From assembly GCA_030867875.1 (NCBI GenBank), contig JAOWCC010001634.1:5565877-5629876 (forward strand): DNA of 64,000 bases, written 5' to 3'. The position numbers and the translations under genes were made by a program. The notes beneath the pieces are model-generated. The model did not search any database. It worked only from the letters and a program-made list of their open reading frames with translations, and was not told where the DNA came from. This document shows, one piece after another, positions 1 through 14,500 of this stretch. How positions within the stretch are numbered: the first letter of the stretch is position 1; each line of letters starts with the position of its first letter. The stretch is from Actinernus sp. WN-2022 (Eukaryota; Cnidaria; Anthozoa; Actiniaria; Actinernidae).

Positions 1-2330
1 GTACTAAAGTGATAGTAAGACCTGCCAAACTGACCATGTAGCTAACGATGCTATTACAGACACCAACTTACAATAATTAGTACTAAAGTGATAGTAAGAC
101 CTGCCAAACTGACCATGTAGCTAACGATGCTATTACAGACACCAACTTACAATAATTAGTACAAAAGTGATAGCAAGACCTGCCAAACTGACCGTGTAGC
201 TAATGATGCTATTACAGACACCAACAATAATCAGTACTAAAGTGATAGTAAGACCTGCCAAACTGACCATGTAGCTAACGATGCTATTACAGACACCAAC
301 TTACAATAATTAGTACTAAAGTGATAGTAAGACCCGCCAAACTGACCGTGTAGCTAATGATGCTATTACAGACACCAACAATAATTAGTACTAAAGTGAT
401 AGTAAGACCTGCCAAACTGACCGTGTAGCTAATGATGCTATTACAGACACCAACAATAATTAGTACTAAAGTGATAGTAAGACCTGCCAAACTGACCATG
501 TAGCTAACGATGCTATTACAGACACCAACAATAATTAGTACTAAAGTGATAGCAAGACCTGCCAAACTGACCATGTAGCTAACGATGCTATTACAGACAC
601 CAACTTACAATAATTAGTACTAAAGTGATAGTAAGACCTGCCAAACTGACCATGTAGCTAACGATGCTATTACAGACACCAACTTACAATAATTAGTACT
701 AAAGTGATAGCAAGACCTGCCAAACTGACCGTGTAGCTAATGATGCTATTACAGACACCAACAATAATCAGTACTAAAGTGATAGTAAGACCTGCCAAAC
801 TGACCATGTAGCTAACGATGCTATTACAGACACCAACTTACAATAATTAGTACTAAAGTGATAGTAAGACCCGCCAAACTGACCGTGTAGCTAATGATGC
901 TATTACAGACACCAACAATAATTAGTACTAAAGTGATAGTAAGACCTGCCAAACTGACCATGTAGCTAACGATGCTATTACAGACACCAACTTACAATAA
1001 TTAGTACTAAAGTGAAAGTAAGACCCGCCAAACTGACCGTGTAGCTAATGATGCTATTACAGACACCAACAATAATTAGTACTAAAGTGATAGTAAGACC
1101 TGCCAAACTGACCATGTAGCTAACGATGCTATTACAGACACCAACTTACAATAATTAGTACTAAAGTGATAGTAAGACCTGCCAAACTGACCATGTAGCT
1201 AACGATGCTATTACAGACACCAACTTACAATAATTAGTACTAAAGTGATAGCAAGACCTGCCAAACTGACCGTGTAGCTAATGATGCTATTACAGACACC
1301 AACAATAATCAGTACTAAAGTGATAGTAAGACCTGCCAAACTGACCATGTAGCTAACGATGCTATTACAGACACCAACTTACAATAATTAGTACTAAAGT
1401 GATAGTAAGACCCGCCAAACTGACCGTGTAGCTAATGATGCTATTACAGACACCAACAATAATTAGTACTAAAGTGATAGTAAGACCTGCCAAACTGACC
1501 ATGTAGCTAACGATGCTATTACAGACACCAACTTACAATAATTAGTACTAAAGTGATAGTAAGACCCGCCAAACTGACCGTGTAGCTAATGATGCTATTA
1601 CAGACACCAACAATAATTAGTACTAAAGTGATAGTAAGACCTGCCAAACTGACCATGTAGCTAACGATGCTATTACAGACACCAACTTACAATAATTAGT
1701 ACTAAAGTGATAGTAAGACCTGCCAAACTGACCATGTAGCTAACGATGCTATTACAGACACCAACTTACAATAATTAGTACTAAAGTGATAGCAAGACCT
1801 GCCAAACTGACCGTGTAGCTAATGATGCTATTACAGACACCAACAATAATCAGTACTAAAGTGATAGTAAGACCTGCCAAACTGACCATGTAGCTAACGA
1901 TGCTATTACAGACACCAACTTACAATAATTAGTACTAAAGTGATAGTAAGACCCGCCAAACTGACCGTGTAGCTAATGATGCTATTACAGACACCAACAA
2001 TAATTAGTACTAAAGTGATAGTAAGACCTGCCAAACTGACCATGTAGCTAACGATGCTATTACAGACACCAACTTACAATAATTAGTACTAAAGTGATAG
2101 TAAGACCCGCCAAACTGACCGTGTAGCTAATGATGCTATTACAGACACCAACAATAATTAGTACTAAAGTGATAGTAAGACCTGCCAAACTGACCATGTA
2201 GCTAACGATGCTATTACAGACACCAACAATAATTAGTACTAAAGTGATAGCAAGACCTGCCAAACTGACCATGTACATGTAGCTAATGATGCTATTGCAG
2301 ACACCAACAATAATTAGTACTAAAGTGATT
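1..2330. repeat. 75/79-bp intronic minisatellite with 541-bp higher-order unit
   Basis: About 30 units beginning GTACTAAAGTGATAG. They come in 79-bp and 75-bp forms (with or without a TTAC after CACCAAC). A diagnostic AATCAGTAC variant recurs at 231, 768, 1309 and 1850, that is every 537 to 541 bp. 541 equals four long plus three short units, so blocks of seven have been duplicated together. The array lies in the GTF3C1 intron left of exon 24 and runs off the left edge. Short open frames on the minus strand (MVSLAGL repeats) arise because 75 is a multiple of three; I do not consider them genes. Confidence 0.95.
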
Positions 2331-2403
2331 TCCCAGAAAACATGATTGACCCGCTTCTTAGCAAGAGAGAGAGAAGTTCTATGAACAGTTTAACTTCACA
2401 TAC

Positions 2404-2532
2404 CTTTCTTTTGGCTGCCACCCTTCGACAGTGATGTCTTGTCTTTTTCCGTGAGAGGTTTTGACTTATCAGGACGTGGCTTGTCTGACACTTTCTGTTT
2501 CTTCGCCGGCTTACTGCCAGTGGCTGGTTTAG
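2404..2532 (-). CDS. GTF3C1: GTF3C1 coding exon 24 (Lys/Ser-rich)
   Basis: The acceptor CTGTTTAACAG|CT completes the GCT codon begun by exon 23. It encodes KPATGSKPAKKQKVSDKPRP and more basic residues, ending KKG at donor AAAG|GTATGTG (phase 1 out). It continues the basic linker that precedes the SANT-like part of human TFIIIC220. The next exon is beyond the left edge. Confidence 0.82.
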
Positions 2533-5500
2533 CTGTTAAACAGACAGGGTCATTCCTTTTTATAACACCGTTTTTGTCTCGCAATGGATGAAAGCGATGC
2601 GTTGCTGTTGCAGGCAATGCTTCATGCAACTTGTCTCGTGAAGGCACTGAAGGACTGGGACGATTACGTACATTGTGAATTAAGCATTTTTATTGGCTGT
2701 CCACACAAACCGTTGCGAGAATAGTTGTACGAGGGGTGTTACAATGTGAAATGTTTACAAAAATTGTTACAGCAACTGCAAAAAGTAGAACTTGCTTTCT
2801 GCAACAAAAATGTTGCAAGGCATGTTGATTTGTTGGTATGCTAATTACACTACCCAATTACTCGTGCAACTTGTTTTGCAACAAAATTCAGTACGAGCCG
2901 AAAAGTTGCATGACACGTACTGTAAAGGATGTGTTGTAAATTGGTAAGCTGTAGTGCTAAGTGTGCACGCCCTACGAGGGAGAGAACAAATCTCTGACAC
3001 AAGTAGGGCTCGAACCCAACGACCTCCAGGTTGCATGTCTGACACGTACTGTAACAGCGCCTTAAATCTTAGGCGCTGTCTTCCTTGTGTACAAAGGCGT
3101 TCAAATCCATAGACAGATGACGTCTTAGATTAAAACTTTGTTTAAAAACATTGCCACACGGAGTTTTAGCAGAACTAAACGTCCTTCGTACAATTACGTC
3201 ATGCACATGGTGAGTATACAGCTATTTCAAAAAGGTTGTCCCGCAAAACGACAATCACAGACCGAAATGGATTGTGGTCGTAGCTGAAAATCTGGTGAAT
3301 TCATTTGTTTTTGGAGTCAAAACTTGAAGACGAATATCGATAATCGTTAATCGTCTTCTGCGAATCGGTTTTCTAATTACACTGTAGTTTATTCGTTTCG
3401 CACAGCTGGACAGTTATAACCACAATGCATTTCGGTCTGGCAATATCGCTTGTAGTTTGACAGGAACAACGTTTTGTGAAATAGCTGTATATACACGAGT
3501 ATAACGTTCCCATGGGGTTTACTAATGGAGCTGTGTTAAAGTGCCTATAAGCCCTAGCCTGTTTGAACAAGATTTAAAACACTTTACTGCGCCAAAATAA
3601 ACGATTTCTGGCTAGGGCTTATAGGCACTTTAATAAAAGTATCGTCATCTGTAGAGAGGCACCAAACGACAGCCCAGGAAAAATACGGTTGCACCAGTCA
3701 GTCAGACGTGATTTACCTGTAGCAGCTCTCTTGAGTTTAACCGTTTTGCTTGCCCCATCGGACGCACTGCTCGGCTTCTTTCTCTTGGGGGAAGCGGCTG
3801 ACTGATTTGTGCCGGTAGCCTTGATTCCTTCTGTGTGGGGTTTCTTAGCTGCAGGCTCTGTGACATCATTCTCACCACGAAGTCGTGTCTTGGACCTCCT
3901 TTGCTTACTAGGCAGTAAAAAATTTTTTTATCATAGCATCTCAAAATTGTTAAACGTGGGCGTCCTATAGAAATGTTTCATGCCAAGTAATTTGTTGTTG
4001 TTGTTGTTGTTGTTGTCATCGTCATTGTCATCGTCGTTGTTGTTGTTGTCGTCGTTGTTATTATTAACCCTTGTCCTGCCGAGGTTTTAAAAGTGACGTT
4101 TTAGCTATTCTAGACTGAGCAGAACCATCCCCAATAAAAGAAAGGCACTCACTGTTGTCATGGAAATTTCAACTGACCTTTAATACCGAGGGCTCAAATT
4201 ATTTAGCCTGCCATTTTGCTGATATCATCAGCTCATCCAATGGACCACATTTTTTCCCATTTACAGAGTGCTGGAGGAAATCATTACGTCTGATGAAAGC
4301 TTGAATCAGCACTTTCTCGAAGAACTAAGTCTGTGGTTTTTTTTATATTATTGGACAACATTTACTTGCCATTGATTCCAATATGAAGCTATTAGGGCGA
4401 AATGGCTTTAGATTTAGTATATATTTTGAAGAATGAAAATGTGGAAAGGGCTATGCCGCTGTTTGGTTGGCAGTGGCATGTTTTGAGGTTAGAGTGGTTG
4501 AATTTAGCTTGCAGCAAAGTGCTTACGGAATGAATGGCTTGGTGCTGGGCAAGTTTAAGTGTTCAGGGACAGAAAGTGAGGTTAGTGCAAACTTGAAAGC
4601 TTATATTTGATGTGAAACATGCATTTTTGTAAAAAAAAAATAGAATCTGAGGAAACATATTTTTGTAAGTGTCATTTTTGCCCTTTTTTCTGAAATTAAA
4701 TAATGTTAACTGAAGCTAACTTATACAAAGAAAGGAGGATGTAGATGAAATTATTATTATTTTATATGCCTAATGCATTGCAATAGGATCATTTGTCTAT
4801 ATATTATGCTGTGTGGGAATCTCAGGGCTTTGCTCTTTAAACTTTGTAAGCTTGAAACCCTCAAAATAAGTAACCGTTAATAAACGAGTATATTTAACAA
4901 TTATTCGTCGAAGGTGAAGTCGATATTGGTGAATATTCCCGAGACGAAGTCGAGACGAAGTTGAGGGGAATACTCACCAATATCGACTGAGCCTGAGGCA
5001 AATAATTGTTTTAGTATATACAACATGGGAACCTGCTTTTGGGCAATGCATTTTGTCGAATTTCTAAAATTTCCGCATCGGAAACATGAGTGAGTCGCGA
5101 AACGTGAATTTACGCCTGCCATTTTGATTCAAAATTATCCCGAGTTTTGTAGGTGGCTATTGCTCATTATTCCGAGATATCGAGCCAATCAAATTGCATG
5201 TTCTATGTAGGTTCCCATGTGGTATATACTAATCGTCTTTAGCAGTACAAGACTTAATGTGCCAACCAGATAGGCATTGGTACCTGATACAAAGTGACCT
5301 TTTAAGATCGTGGTTGATACATTAGCATAACAATTGTAATGTTTATAAACACGAAACATCGATATGGCAATTTTTTATTTTGCTTACAAAGTCTTGCTAT
5401 AAAAAAGTGTCCCTACATCTAAAATATCGTGTTTTGGAAAATTTTGATTATATAGGAAGAAAGGAATTAAATATATTGCAGCTCAAAAAAATGATACTTT

Positions 5501-8500
5501 TGTATGAATGAGAATAGGCAGAAATGACTAACTTTGTTTTGGAGTTTGTTTCACCTCCAAACTTATAAAACTCACTAACATGCACATTGCCTTTTCAATG
5601 ACACAGTTTATTCTCCTGAAAATATCGAGCTTCAACATTATGCAAATTAGCCGCGGTAATATTTGAATAGTCGGTCAATAGGATGCTTAGATGGCCTGAA
5701 AAATCCGCCGCTGGGGTTGGGCTGAGGGGGAGATGAGCAGCGGATATTTCAGGCTAGGTGGTTAGATACCATAAAATAAATGTCAATCAATCAATGAAAT
5801 TCACTATTGTTGTTGATTTTGTTAATCGTAATTATGACAATAACACTTAAATTATTACTATATTATGTTATTAATAGTCCAATTTGTAGTTCTTGACCGC
5901 CATTTTGGAAGATAACCAAGCCTTTGGTGATATTGAGGATAGAGTTGGAAGAGTAATACAGTACCATTTCAAGACCTGTACTTTGATTGGACCCATTATA
6001 CTGTACATGTAGCTATCTTGTTTTTTGCACTGCTCGTTCTATAGGGTCGGGTGGAGCTTCTCGAAATGAGTGACAGGACCCAACAATAGAAAACACCCTA
6101 ACGTTTAGAAAGTGCAGTACAAAAAACAATAGAAGTATAGTATTATGGGTGGAATCAGAATACAGGTTTCGAGAGGTTCCGTGCTACTCGTTCTATAGGT
6201 TAGGGTGTTTTTCATTGTTTGCTTAATCACAAGACATTTTAAAATTGAAGGGATGTGTGCAACAAGGGCGTAAGTGAGAATTTAGAATGTGATCTCGTAT
6301 TGCACACAGCCCTTCAATTGTTTGTAATACAAGACTAAAATGTCTCACCCCTTGGCAGCCATCTGGTTTATGTGCCTCACAAGATTACCTGAACATCAAT
6401 AAAGAATATATCTTAAATAAATATCATTGGCAATTGCCTTGTGACCTGCCGTTTCGCGCCAAACTTTACCTCACTAGACTGCCTGAACATCAATAAAGAC
6501 TATTTTTAAAATAAATATTATGATTGGTAATTGCCTCGCAACCTGCCGTTTCATGCCGAACTTCACAAGGCTTCTGATTGAGTGCATTTGGGCTACCCAA
6601 ATGATAATCCTGCTGACAATAATTATTCCAAAAAACAAAGCCTTAATACATGGCAAGGTTAGGAAAACCACGATGAACATTTACATAAAAAACAGTGGTA
6701 TGTCCAATGAGCTCAACTGTAACCATTATTAATGCAATCATTGTTGATCATGATTCCCTTGGTAAAACGTAAAAACAATGGATGTTTGAAAGCTCCATTG
6801 TTAATGCTTTATCGAATGGATTTTGGTTGTTAGTTTGTTCAAATATTTCGAACGATTACTGCATTAGAACTGTTGGGAAAAGGAAGCGACAGAATTCGAG
6901 ATGTCTACAGTTCCAGTCCAGTTAATTGCTACCAAAAATATTTTATATGTAGTTTGTTTTCGAATATGATTTCCAGACGAAACTCGTAAATTACATAACG
7001 TTCCTGGGATGTTATATACTGTATGGGTTTATTCTATAAGATACTGTTTGTTCGAAGTAATTCAACTATGAACTAAGAAATGCTAACCACCATGACAAGT
7101 GAGTGGCAGTCAGCGTTTTGTCAGAGCAAAAGATGAATTGTTGGACGGAAAATGTTATATAAACAGTTTAGTACACAATAGAGCTTTTGAAGGAAACAGT
7201 CACATGCCGATATATCAATAGAGCTTTTGCAAGAAACAGTCACATGCTGATATAATACAGTCACGTGCTGATATAATACAGTCACATGCTGATATAATCC
7301 TTTGTTACCAAATCAATTGAGATCGTGATCCCCATGGGAAAGACGTTGCCATGGATGCTGGAGGACAAGCTATCTTTAAAAACGCTGTTTTAGAAAGATT
7401 GACAATCAATTGGAGGTGGAAAACAGCATTTACAAAAAGGTTTTACTAATAACACACTACTGATCTCGTACAAGTTGTTTTCCCATCCTGTACAACCACG
7501 TGATTGCATTCCTGCAAAAGGCCTATTACCGCTGAGGAAACATGTACTCGGAACAAAGGAAAATAAAGGGGTGGTGGTGGTGGATATTTCCATAATGCAA
7601 TGCACTCTTCCTTATATCCACAAGTTATCCATGGGGAGGCAAATGTTATAAGCATGTTTACAGACAATTTACCTGAAATAAAACTCCAGTTCCTGTGAAG
7701 ATGTGCATACAATAGACTATCAAGACCTGCGGCACCCCGGCCATCCCCTTGTGGTGACACTATGTTGTCCTCAAAAATGGTTGGAGTTTTGCACTGCCTG
7801 AACTTATACCAATTCCTACGATAAGGGGTCACCTTGTTTGGAGGTCGTACCACTCCTATAAAATGATAAGATTATGTTTACACTAAGGAGCAGCAACAGC
7901 AACAAGAGCAGCAGCAACAGCAAGAACAGCAGCAGCAACAGCAAGAACAGCAGCAGCACGAGCAACAACCGCAACAGCAGCAACAACAGTGCAGCAGCAA
8001 CAGCAGCAACAACAACAACAACAACCACAGCAGCAATAACAGCAAGAGCAACACCACCAATAACAACAACAATAACAGCAACAGCAACATCAAAACTGAG
8101 GAATACAATGCCTATCACACTCACCTACAGGAGTATTGAGACAAACACACTTGAGTTCGTCCCAGTACAATTGCACAGCAGTGAAAGTATTGAACACAAA
8201 CTTCTTTGAGGGGAATGGTTGGTTGTCAGGTTGCTCGACGTATATGTAGCTCGACTTGCAGTTAGTGGTATCCACCACTATAGCACCTTCACTGACGTGA
8301 AGGATTGTCTAGGGAAGAAGTACATGGTTAAACTTATACACTATATTTGGATGCCAGATATGTAATTAGAAATTTTGTGTGTGGATATGCAGACACATAG
8401 ATACGCAGCTAGACTTAGTAAGTTACATATGTGAAGTTAGACCAATAGTACTCTGGACAGAACAATTGATGCATGACATTTTACGATTTTACACAAAAAC

Positions 8501-11500
8501 TACAAACTTATTTTTCGGCATTTATTTTTTTATTAAAAACCTTATTAAATTCCATACATGGAATTTTATTATTGTTGAAAACAATGTTACGGTTTTTGTT
8601 TTACAGCCTTTCTAAATATGGAAACTCGAATGACGTAAAACCTAAAATCACGTGATTTCTACGAAAATCAACATGGCCTCAATTCGAATTGACGTTCGTT
8701 GCGAAACAGGGAAATCATGTCACGTTTTTAGCTATGCATGTATGCATGGTTTGAATCTGGGAAATAAACCTCAGTAAGTAAAAGTTAAGCTACTCATAGT
8801 TTCTGTGGCCAAAGGAAAACTTGTGATTACTCATTTTCACGCCATCTGAGGACTCTTTTCGCCATGCGATCCTTGGCCCAGCGACACAGAAGATGGCGGC
8901 CGGTGGCTCGTGCCTCGTACCATGGAAGGCATTAGTGTTAAACCTCAGCCTTCCAAGAGCATCAGATACGGCTTGCTGTGCTCCTTTAAAGTTCCTTGGC
9001 CCACATTCGTCAAATGACTGATTGGGAGCTCTCCAGGACTTCACATTCGCCTGGATTATAGCTTGGAATAGCTCTGTCGGATTAGCCTCGTGGCCCTTTG
9101 GAGGTAGCATGACTACCTGCACTTCAGCCTGGCGAAAGCGCTCGTGGATTTCCGGGTTGTAATGTTGCTTGGAATAGGGTTCATACATCTCCCAGCTCTA
9201 CCAAGACGATCCCAAATAAAATAGCTATGGGGTGGAATAGTCACTGGCAGTGGAGGACCTCCAAGATTTGTTGCATGCACTGGCGATTCGATGTTATCGA
9301 GCACAAAATGTTTGACCTAACTGTCATTGGCGCTGTTCTCAGAAAGCCATGCTTTGCAGTATCCACAAGGGCCAAATGCAGAGTGAAGTGTGAACTTCTG
9401 AGGTCGGTATGGTGTTCTGCCATACAGTTGTTCTCCTTTTCTACAACGACCCTTTCTGGGAAGGACACCAATCAAGATTGGACATTCATCGGCTAAAAAT
9501 AATTCACCAGGAGTACATTTTCCCTCCTCGATCACGCGGTTCAAGCCTTCTAGATACCCCATCTGCATATCGAGAATTCTCTCGAGGTTGGCTTCACTAC
9601 AAGACTTATTGGGGACTTTAAAAGTGAACTTATCTTCTGTTCTATGGTATAACTGGCGACGAACAGTTCGGCTACTAATGTCAATCCCGGTTCTATTTAG
9701 TAGACGGCAAGCGATTGTTTCTTTGTTTTCGTAAGGGTCTCGTTCAGCCAAGCGCTCGAGTGTTTTCTCCTCGGGTGAGCATTTCTTTACCTTTCTTTGA
9801 CTTCCACCAGATGTTTTTAATGGAGTAACATCTCCTGTACTTCTTTGCACACCTCTCCACCGATTGGTGGCATTTCTATCTAAAACTCCGGCGTCCCCCA
9901 GTGCAGTTTGCACTTCAACTCCAGACTCGATTCTCTTTAACACGGCCCGTCTCAATCTCGGAGAGAATGGTTTGCCTCTACTTTCTTGGACACGATTGTT
10001 TTTCTTTTTCCGTCCTTTTCGCTTAAAGGAGGGATTATTAAATCCCCCTTTTTGAAAGGCATATATATTTTAAACTTGAGTCAGTGTAATCGACAGTGTA
10101 TAGATTTAAACGCTAGAAAGTTGTCATGTACCTTTAAAATGTATCGAAATGAGTTGTTGTAAACAAAGCCAAAATAAAGTGTTTTTTTTTTCAAAATGTT
10201 GACAATTTTGGCGCGTGTTTACCCGCCTTTTTTTTGACTGTAAAATAGAATTTGACTATCAACATTTTTTTCCATGTATAGAAATTCTTACTTTATTATT
10301 GGTATGATTTTCAACTTCTTGGGATTAATTTTGTTGCTGTTACATGTATAGGATAATATTTCATGCATCAATTGTTCTGTCCAGAGTACTATATATCATA
10401 GGCCATCCCGTTAAAATGTTTCCTTTAAGGTGATGTTACACGAGACGATTTTTAACGACGATTTTTCGCGACGATTTTTAATGCATGTTACACGAGACAA
10501 CTTTTAGCGCAACATTGTTGCGGCAACGGGTATGTTACACGGGACGATTTTTAGCGCAACATCTAGCTGGCACCTAGGCTCCTACTCCGACACCCTCGTT
10601 TAGAAACATGGCTGACAAGTGGAGTCTTTGTTTGTTGACGTAGCCTCGTTTTAGTGGGCGTAGCGAACAGGTTTCTGGGATGACGTTGCGCGAAAAGTCA
10701 ACGGCGAGGGTGTTACACGAAGCAACTCCAACAAAATTCGGGCAACAATGTTGCAGGTTTTTGAAGGTAATTCAAAACTTGCAACATGTTGCCGCAACGA
10801 AGATTGCGTTAAAAATCGTCCAGAGCGCCATGTTACACTATGTTGACTTTTCGCGCAACAATGTTGCACGAAAAATCGTCGTTAAAAATCGTCTCATGTA
10901 ACATCACCTTTACCATCTCCCGACCCGAGGTTTAATGTTTACGTGAGTCTTCAAGCCGACTTGGTTCCAAATCTCCAAAGGTTTTTTTTTTACCAGCCCA
11001 CCATCACAAGCCAGAGGGCGATGGTAAACAAAACATTTTATTGGGATGGCCATATTGTTAAAAAAAATCCTAACCATTTCGAAAACAAGTTCCCACAATG
11101 GGCTCATGGTTCCCAGGGCTAGGGTTCCCAGGTCCTGCTGTTACCTTGCTGGCTATTGTTTGCAATTCTCGTGAATATACGGTGGTAATAAATGAGTTCG
11201 GAGCTTCAGTATTAGACCATTCGTACCTCACTGGTCGCTGCTGTTTTTAACTCGTTAATTCAACCACATTTTGATTATTGCAGCAACGTGTGGAGAGGTT
11301 GTAATATAACCCTTGGTAGTAAACTTCAAAAACTACAAAATCACACGGCACGGATTTTAACTTTCTCTTTTTAAGGTCCTTGGCAGGAAATAAACTAGAA
11401 CCTCAACGCGAGATACAAAAAGCTGTTATGGTTTACAAATCACTTAACGGGTTAGCTCCCCGTTATTTGCGTTGGAAATTTGTGGACCGTAGCAGCATTA

Positions 11501-14500
11501 CAAACTATTCGCTGAGGTACACCGAGGGCAAACTTGCTATTCCATTGCCCCGCACAAACTATCTAAAAAAATAGCTTTTAGCTTAGTGGTTCGGTCGTAT
11601 GGAATAGCCTCACTATTGAGTTGTGGCAAGCTCAAACTCTAAGTAGTTTTCGCTCTGGCTGCAGTAGTTTCTTTAATTAGTATTATAGAACACACGGCAC
11701 TCATGGAAAGCAGGTGTTTTCGTTTTTTTTATCTTATTTTTATTATTACTTATTACATTAGACTTTATATTAATTATATTTTATTCCACATAGTACCAGT
11801 TTTAAATAACTTATAGTCACCTCAGTAGTAGATATAATGATTGAGTAAATCCTGATGAGTTTACCGTGTTGAAATAAAGTTATCTTATGTTATTAGTGGG
11901 ATATGCTCTGCACATGCGCGAGTTGGGATAAACAATACTTGTTTTTCATGTGTTTCTTAGAGAAAGTGAAATCCCCGCCATTTACAGAGGAGAGATAGGT
12001 AGTTTACAAAGGTTCGTATTTTAATTGTTTATCCTGTCTCGCACACATCTCCCGCTTATTAGGTTTTCCCACCCAACCAAAGGGCTAGCTCACTTGAGCT
12101 AGGTAGGGCAAAGCCTAGCCTGTGCTCTCTTCTCCTCTTAACTGCCGTCCAGTGCACGCTCATGTTTTTTTCCAAATATTCAATCGTCATTGGAGACAGA
12201 AATATAAAACAGAACAGTCCAATGAAATGTGTGAAGCCTGAAAAGAAAACTTCCCAGACTTTTTATTGAAATTTGGGCTTTCCCTGATCCAATTCTAAAT
12301 TCCCTGACCTTGAAAAAAAAAATGTTTCCATGACCATGCGCACATAGGTATCAATATGAGGCATGGCGACAATTTTTTTTATTGACAATATAATTAATTT
12401 ACATTGTTTCCCAGCCTAATATTGAAACCTTTGTTCGTGACAAGTGAAGCATATATCGGAAGTGGGCTATTGTCCAGAGTACATACAGCAAGTAAACTAT
12501 TCCAACAACATTACCAACGTACGCGAAAATGGTTACCATTCACATCGTTCTTACCAAAAACCTCTCTGATGGCATGGGCAGCTTGGGAGTTAACAGACCA
12601 ACACACAGGAGGTTGGCAATTATGTCACAAAGACATTCCTTGTACCGGCTATGAATAACAAACAAGGAAATGGTGAGAGAACCGACAAGCTTAAATGGGC
12701 ACTGTTAATCCCCAAATAATAAACTCCCTCATGACAAAAGACAAAGATTCTACTCAGATTAGCCGAGTGTGCTTTCCAGGTATACAGGAGGAATTTGGAG
12801 ATACATTTTCGAGTAGTACAGCAGGTTCTTTCACGTTCCTTCAAATACTGATTAGAAGTAGGAGACAAGGGCTTATAAACGTCCCTGCCCAAGGATGCGG
12901 CCGGGATTCGAACCCCCGACCTCCTGCACTCTAGACTGTGCTCTCACCAACTGTCAGCTAACCAGTGAGGCGACCAATCAATCAATACATGTACATCAAC
13001 CAATCAAGCAATACAACAACCAATCAAGCAATACAACCACCAATCAATCAATACATCATCCAATCAATCAATACATCAACAGTAGATGAGCTACACTAAT
13101 ATTCTCAAGCTAGACTAGTCCCCAGGCCTCTCATTAATATGCGGCTGAATATTGTGATGTCACTGCTTCAGTTTAGCCCTTGTCGACCTGGCCCAAACAA
13201 GTGTCTCTAACCTTTATTTTGTTATCACAAAATCGATTCTCCATCAAGTGAATAGTTGAAGAGTAGAATATTTCTTGATTTGAGTGTTGTGTCTATGAGT
13301 TATTTAAGAAATAGAAAACATTTCCCGTGTTTCTATAGAGTTATAGAAACATGAGTGGGAGTTTGGGAGAACGAGAAATGCCAGTGGGAACACGAGCCCG
13401 AAGGGCGAGTGTTTCCATAGCTATTTCGAGTTCTTCCAAACTTCCACAAGTGTTTCTATAACTCTATAGAAACAAGGGGAAAATGTTTTCTATTTCCTTT
13501 ATAAAATAAACGAATAGAAGCATGGAAACGCTCGCTTAATTTGATAACCAAAACGTAAATTCTCACAACTAGCTCAAGCGCGCGCTCAACTTACTATGTT
13601 TCTATAGATTTATAGAAACACGGCTTACAGCCAATCAGAGCGTGCGTACTATCGAAACTATTTTATAAAAAGGTTTATGTCTCCTAAATGCTAATGAATG
13701 TGACGTCAAAACTTTACAAAGGTCAAAAACATAAACCGACTAAAAACACACAATTATTTAATTTTGAAAGTTAATTTTAGCTTGTCAATCAAAAATAATT
13801 TGGTGCTAGAACAACATGGAAAGAGTAAGACAAGCCGTGCTAGCCAGCCTCAATTCTGAGGTTCAAAAATTTGTCATTCCTTCAGTTTTAAAGATATGAA
13901 CCTAAAACTTGTTCTGTTTTACTAATTTTGGATCACACTTTCCGTTTCTGGCATCCATGTTGTTCTAGCACTAAATTATTTTTGATTGACAAGCTAAAAA
14001 GATCACGTGACCATGCCATACAAAGGGCCTATTCACCACTTACTACTTAAGGGTGCTTTCCATTGTTGTACAAAAGGAAAAGTCTGCTGTCAAAGCTCAA
14101 ATTGTTTGTATGCATTTTCAGGTGCAGCGATTGTATTTCGTTATTAAGACTATTATTTGATGCTGTCGTCCTAGAGGTTATCATCTTGGTTTCTTTATAA
14201 GGTGCCTAACTGATTGTGCAATAGAACTGGCTAGTTTTCCTCCATGAGTAGGACCAGTCTGTTCGAACTAGTTCTTAGAATTGAAAACTGGCCAATCAGA
14301 CCAGTCAGTTTGTGTAACTGGAAAATGACCTTAGTGTTGAATTACCATCAGATATCCAAACAATTATTCCACTACTCATGAACAACATTTATATGTCAAG
14401 GCAGTCTAACAAAATACAACGACTGCTTAGAAGTACTCCCCTGTGGGCCATCCCTTCATGTAGGACGACACGAATTGCTACCAAATTGTATTCTATTGAA

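Larger units (their letters stand above)
3908..7672 (-). other. GTF3C1: GTF3C1 intron(s) that should contain a missing exon
   Basis: Exon 21 leaves in phase 1 and exon 23 enters in phase 2 (or 0 with an alternative acceptor), so at least one short exon is probably here. Human TFIIIC220 has about 60-80 residues in the corresponding place. I found no convincing candidate. The interval holds a TTG/TCG-type simple repeat, MITEs and a partial duplication near 6370-6560. 4063-4884 and 6570-7670 otherwise show nothing I recognise apart from a short GTCACATGCTGATATAATA-type tandem at 7200-7300. Confidence 0.5.

Noticed and set aside
287..2278. Hydrophobic MVSLAGL repeat frames
   Set aside because: They arise only where 75-bp units follow each other, and break at 79-bp units. 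They lie inside an intron.
7874..8209. Poly-Ser/Asn and poly-Leu frames
   Set aside because: They come from the CAG/CAA tract in the intron between exons 20 and 21. The true exon 20 overlaps on the minus strand.
12404..12658. 84-codon plus-strand frame
   Set aside because: It is a shadow of GTF3C1 exon 19, which lies on the opposite strand with clear homology.
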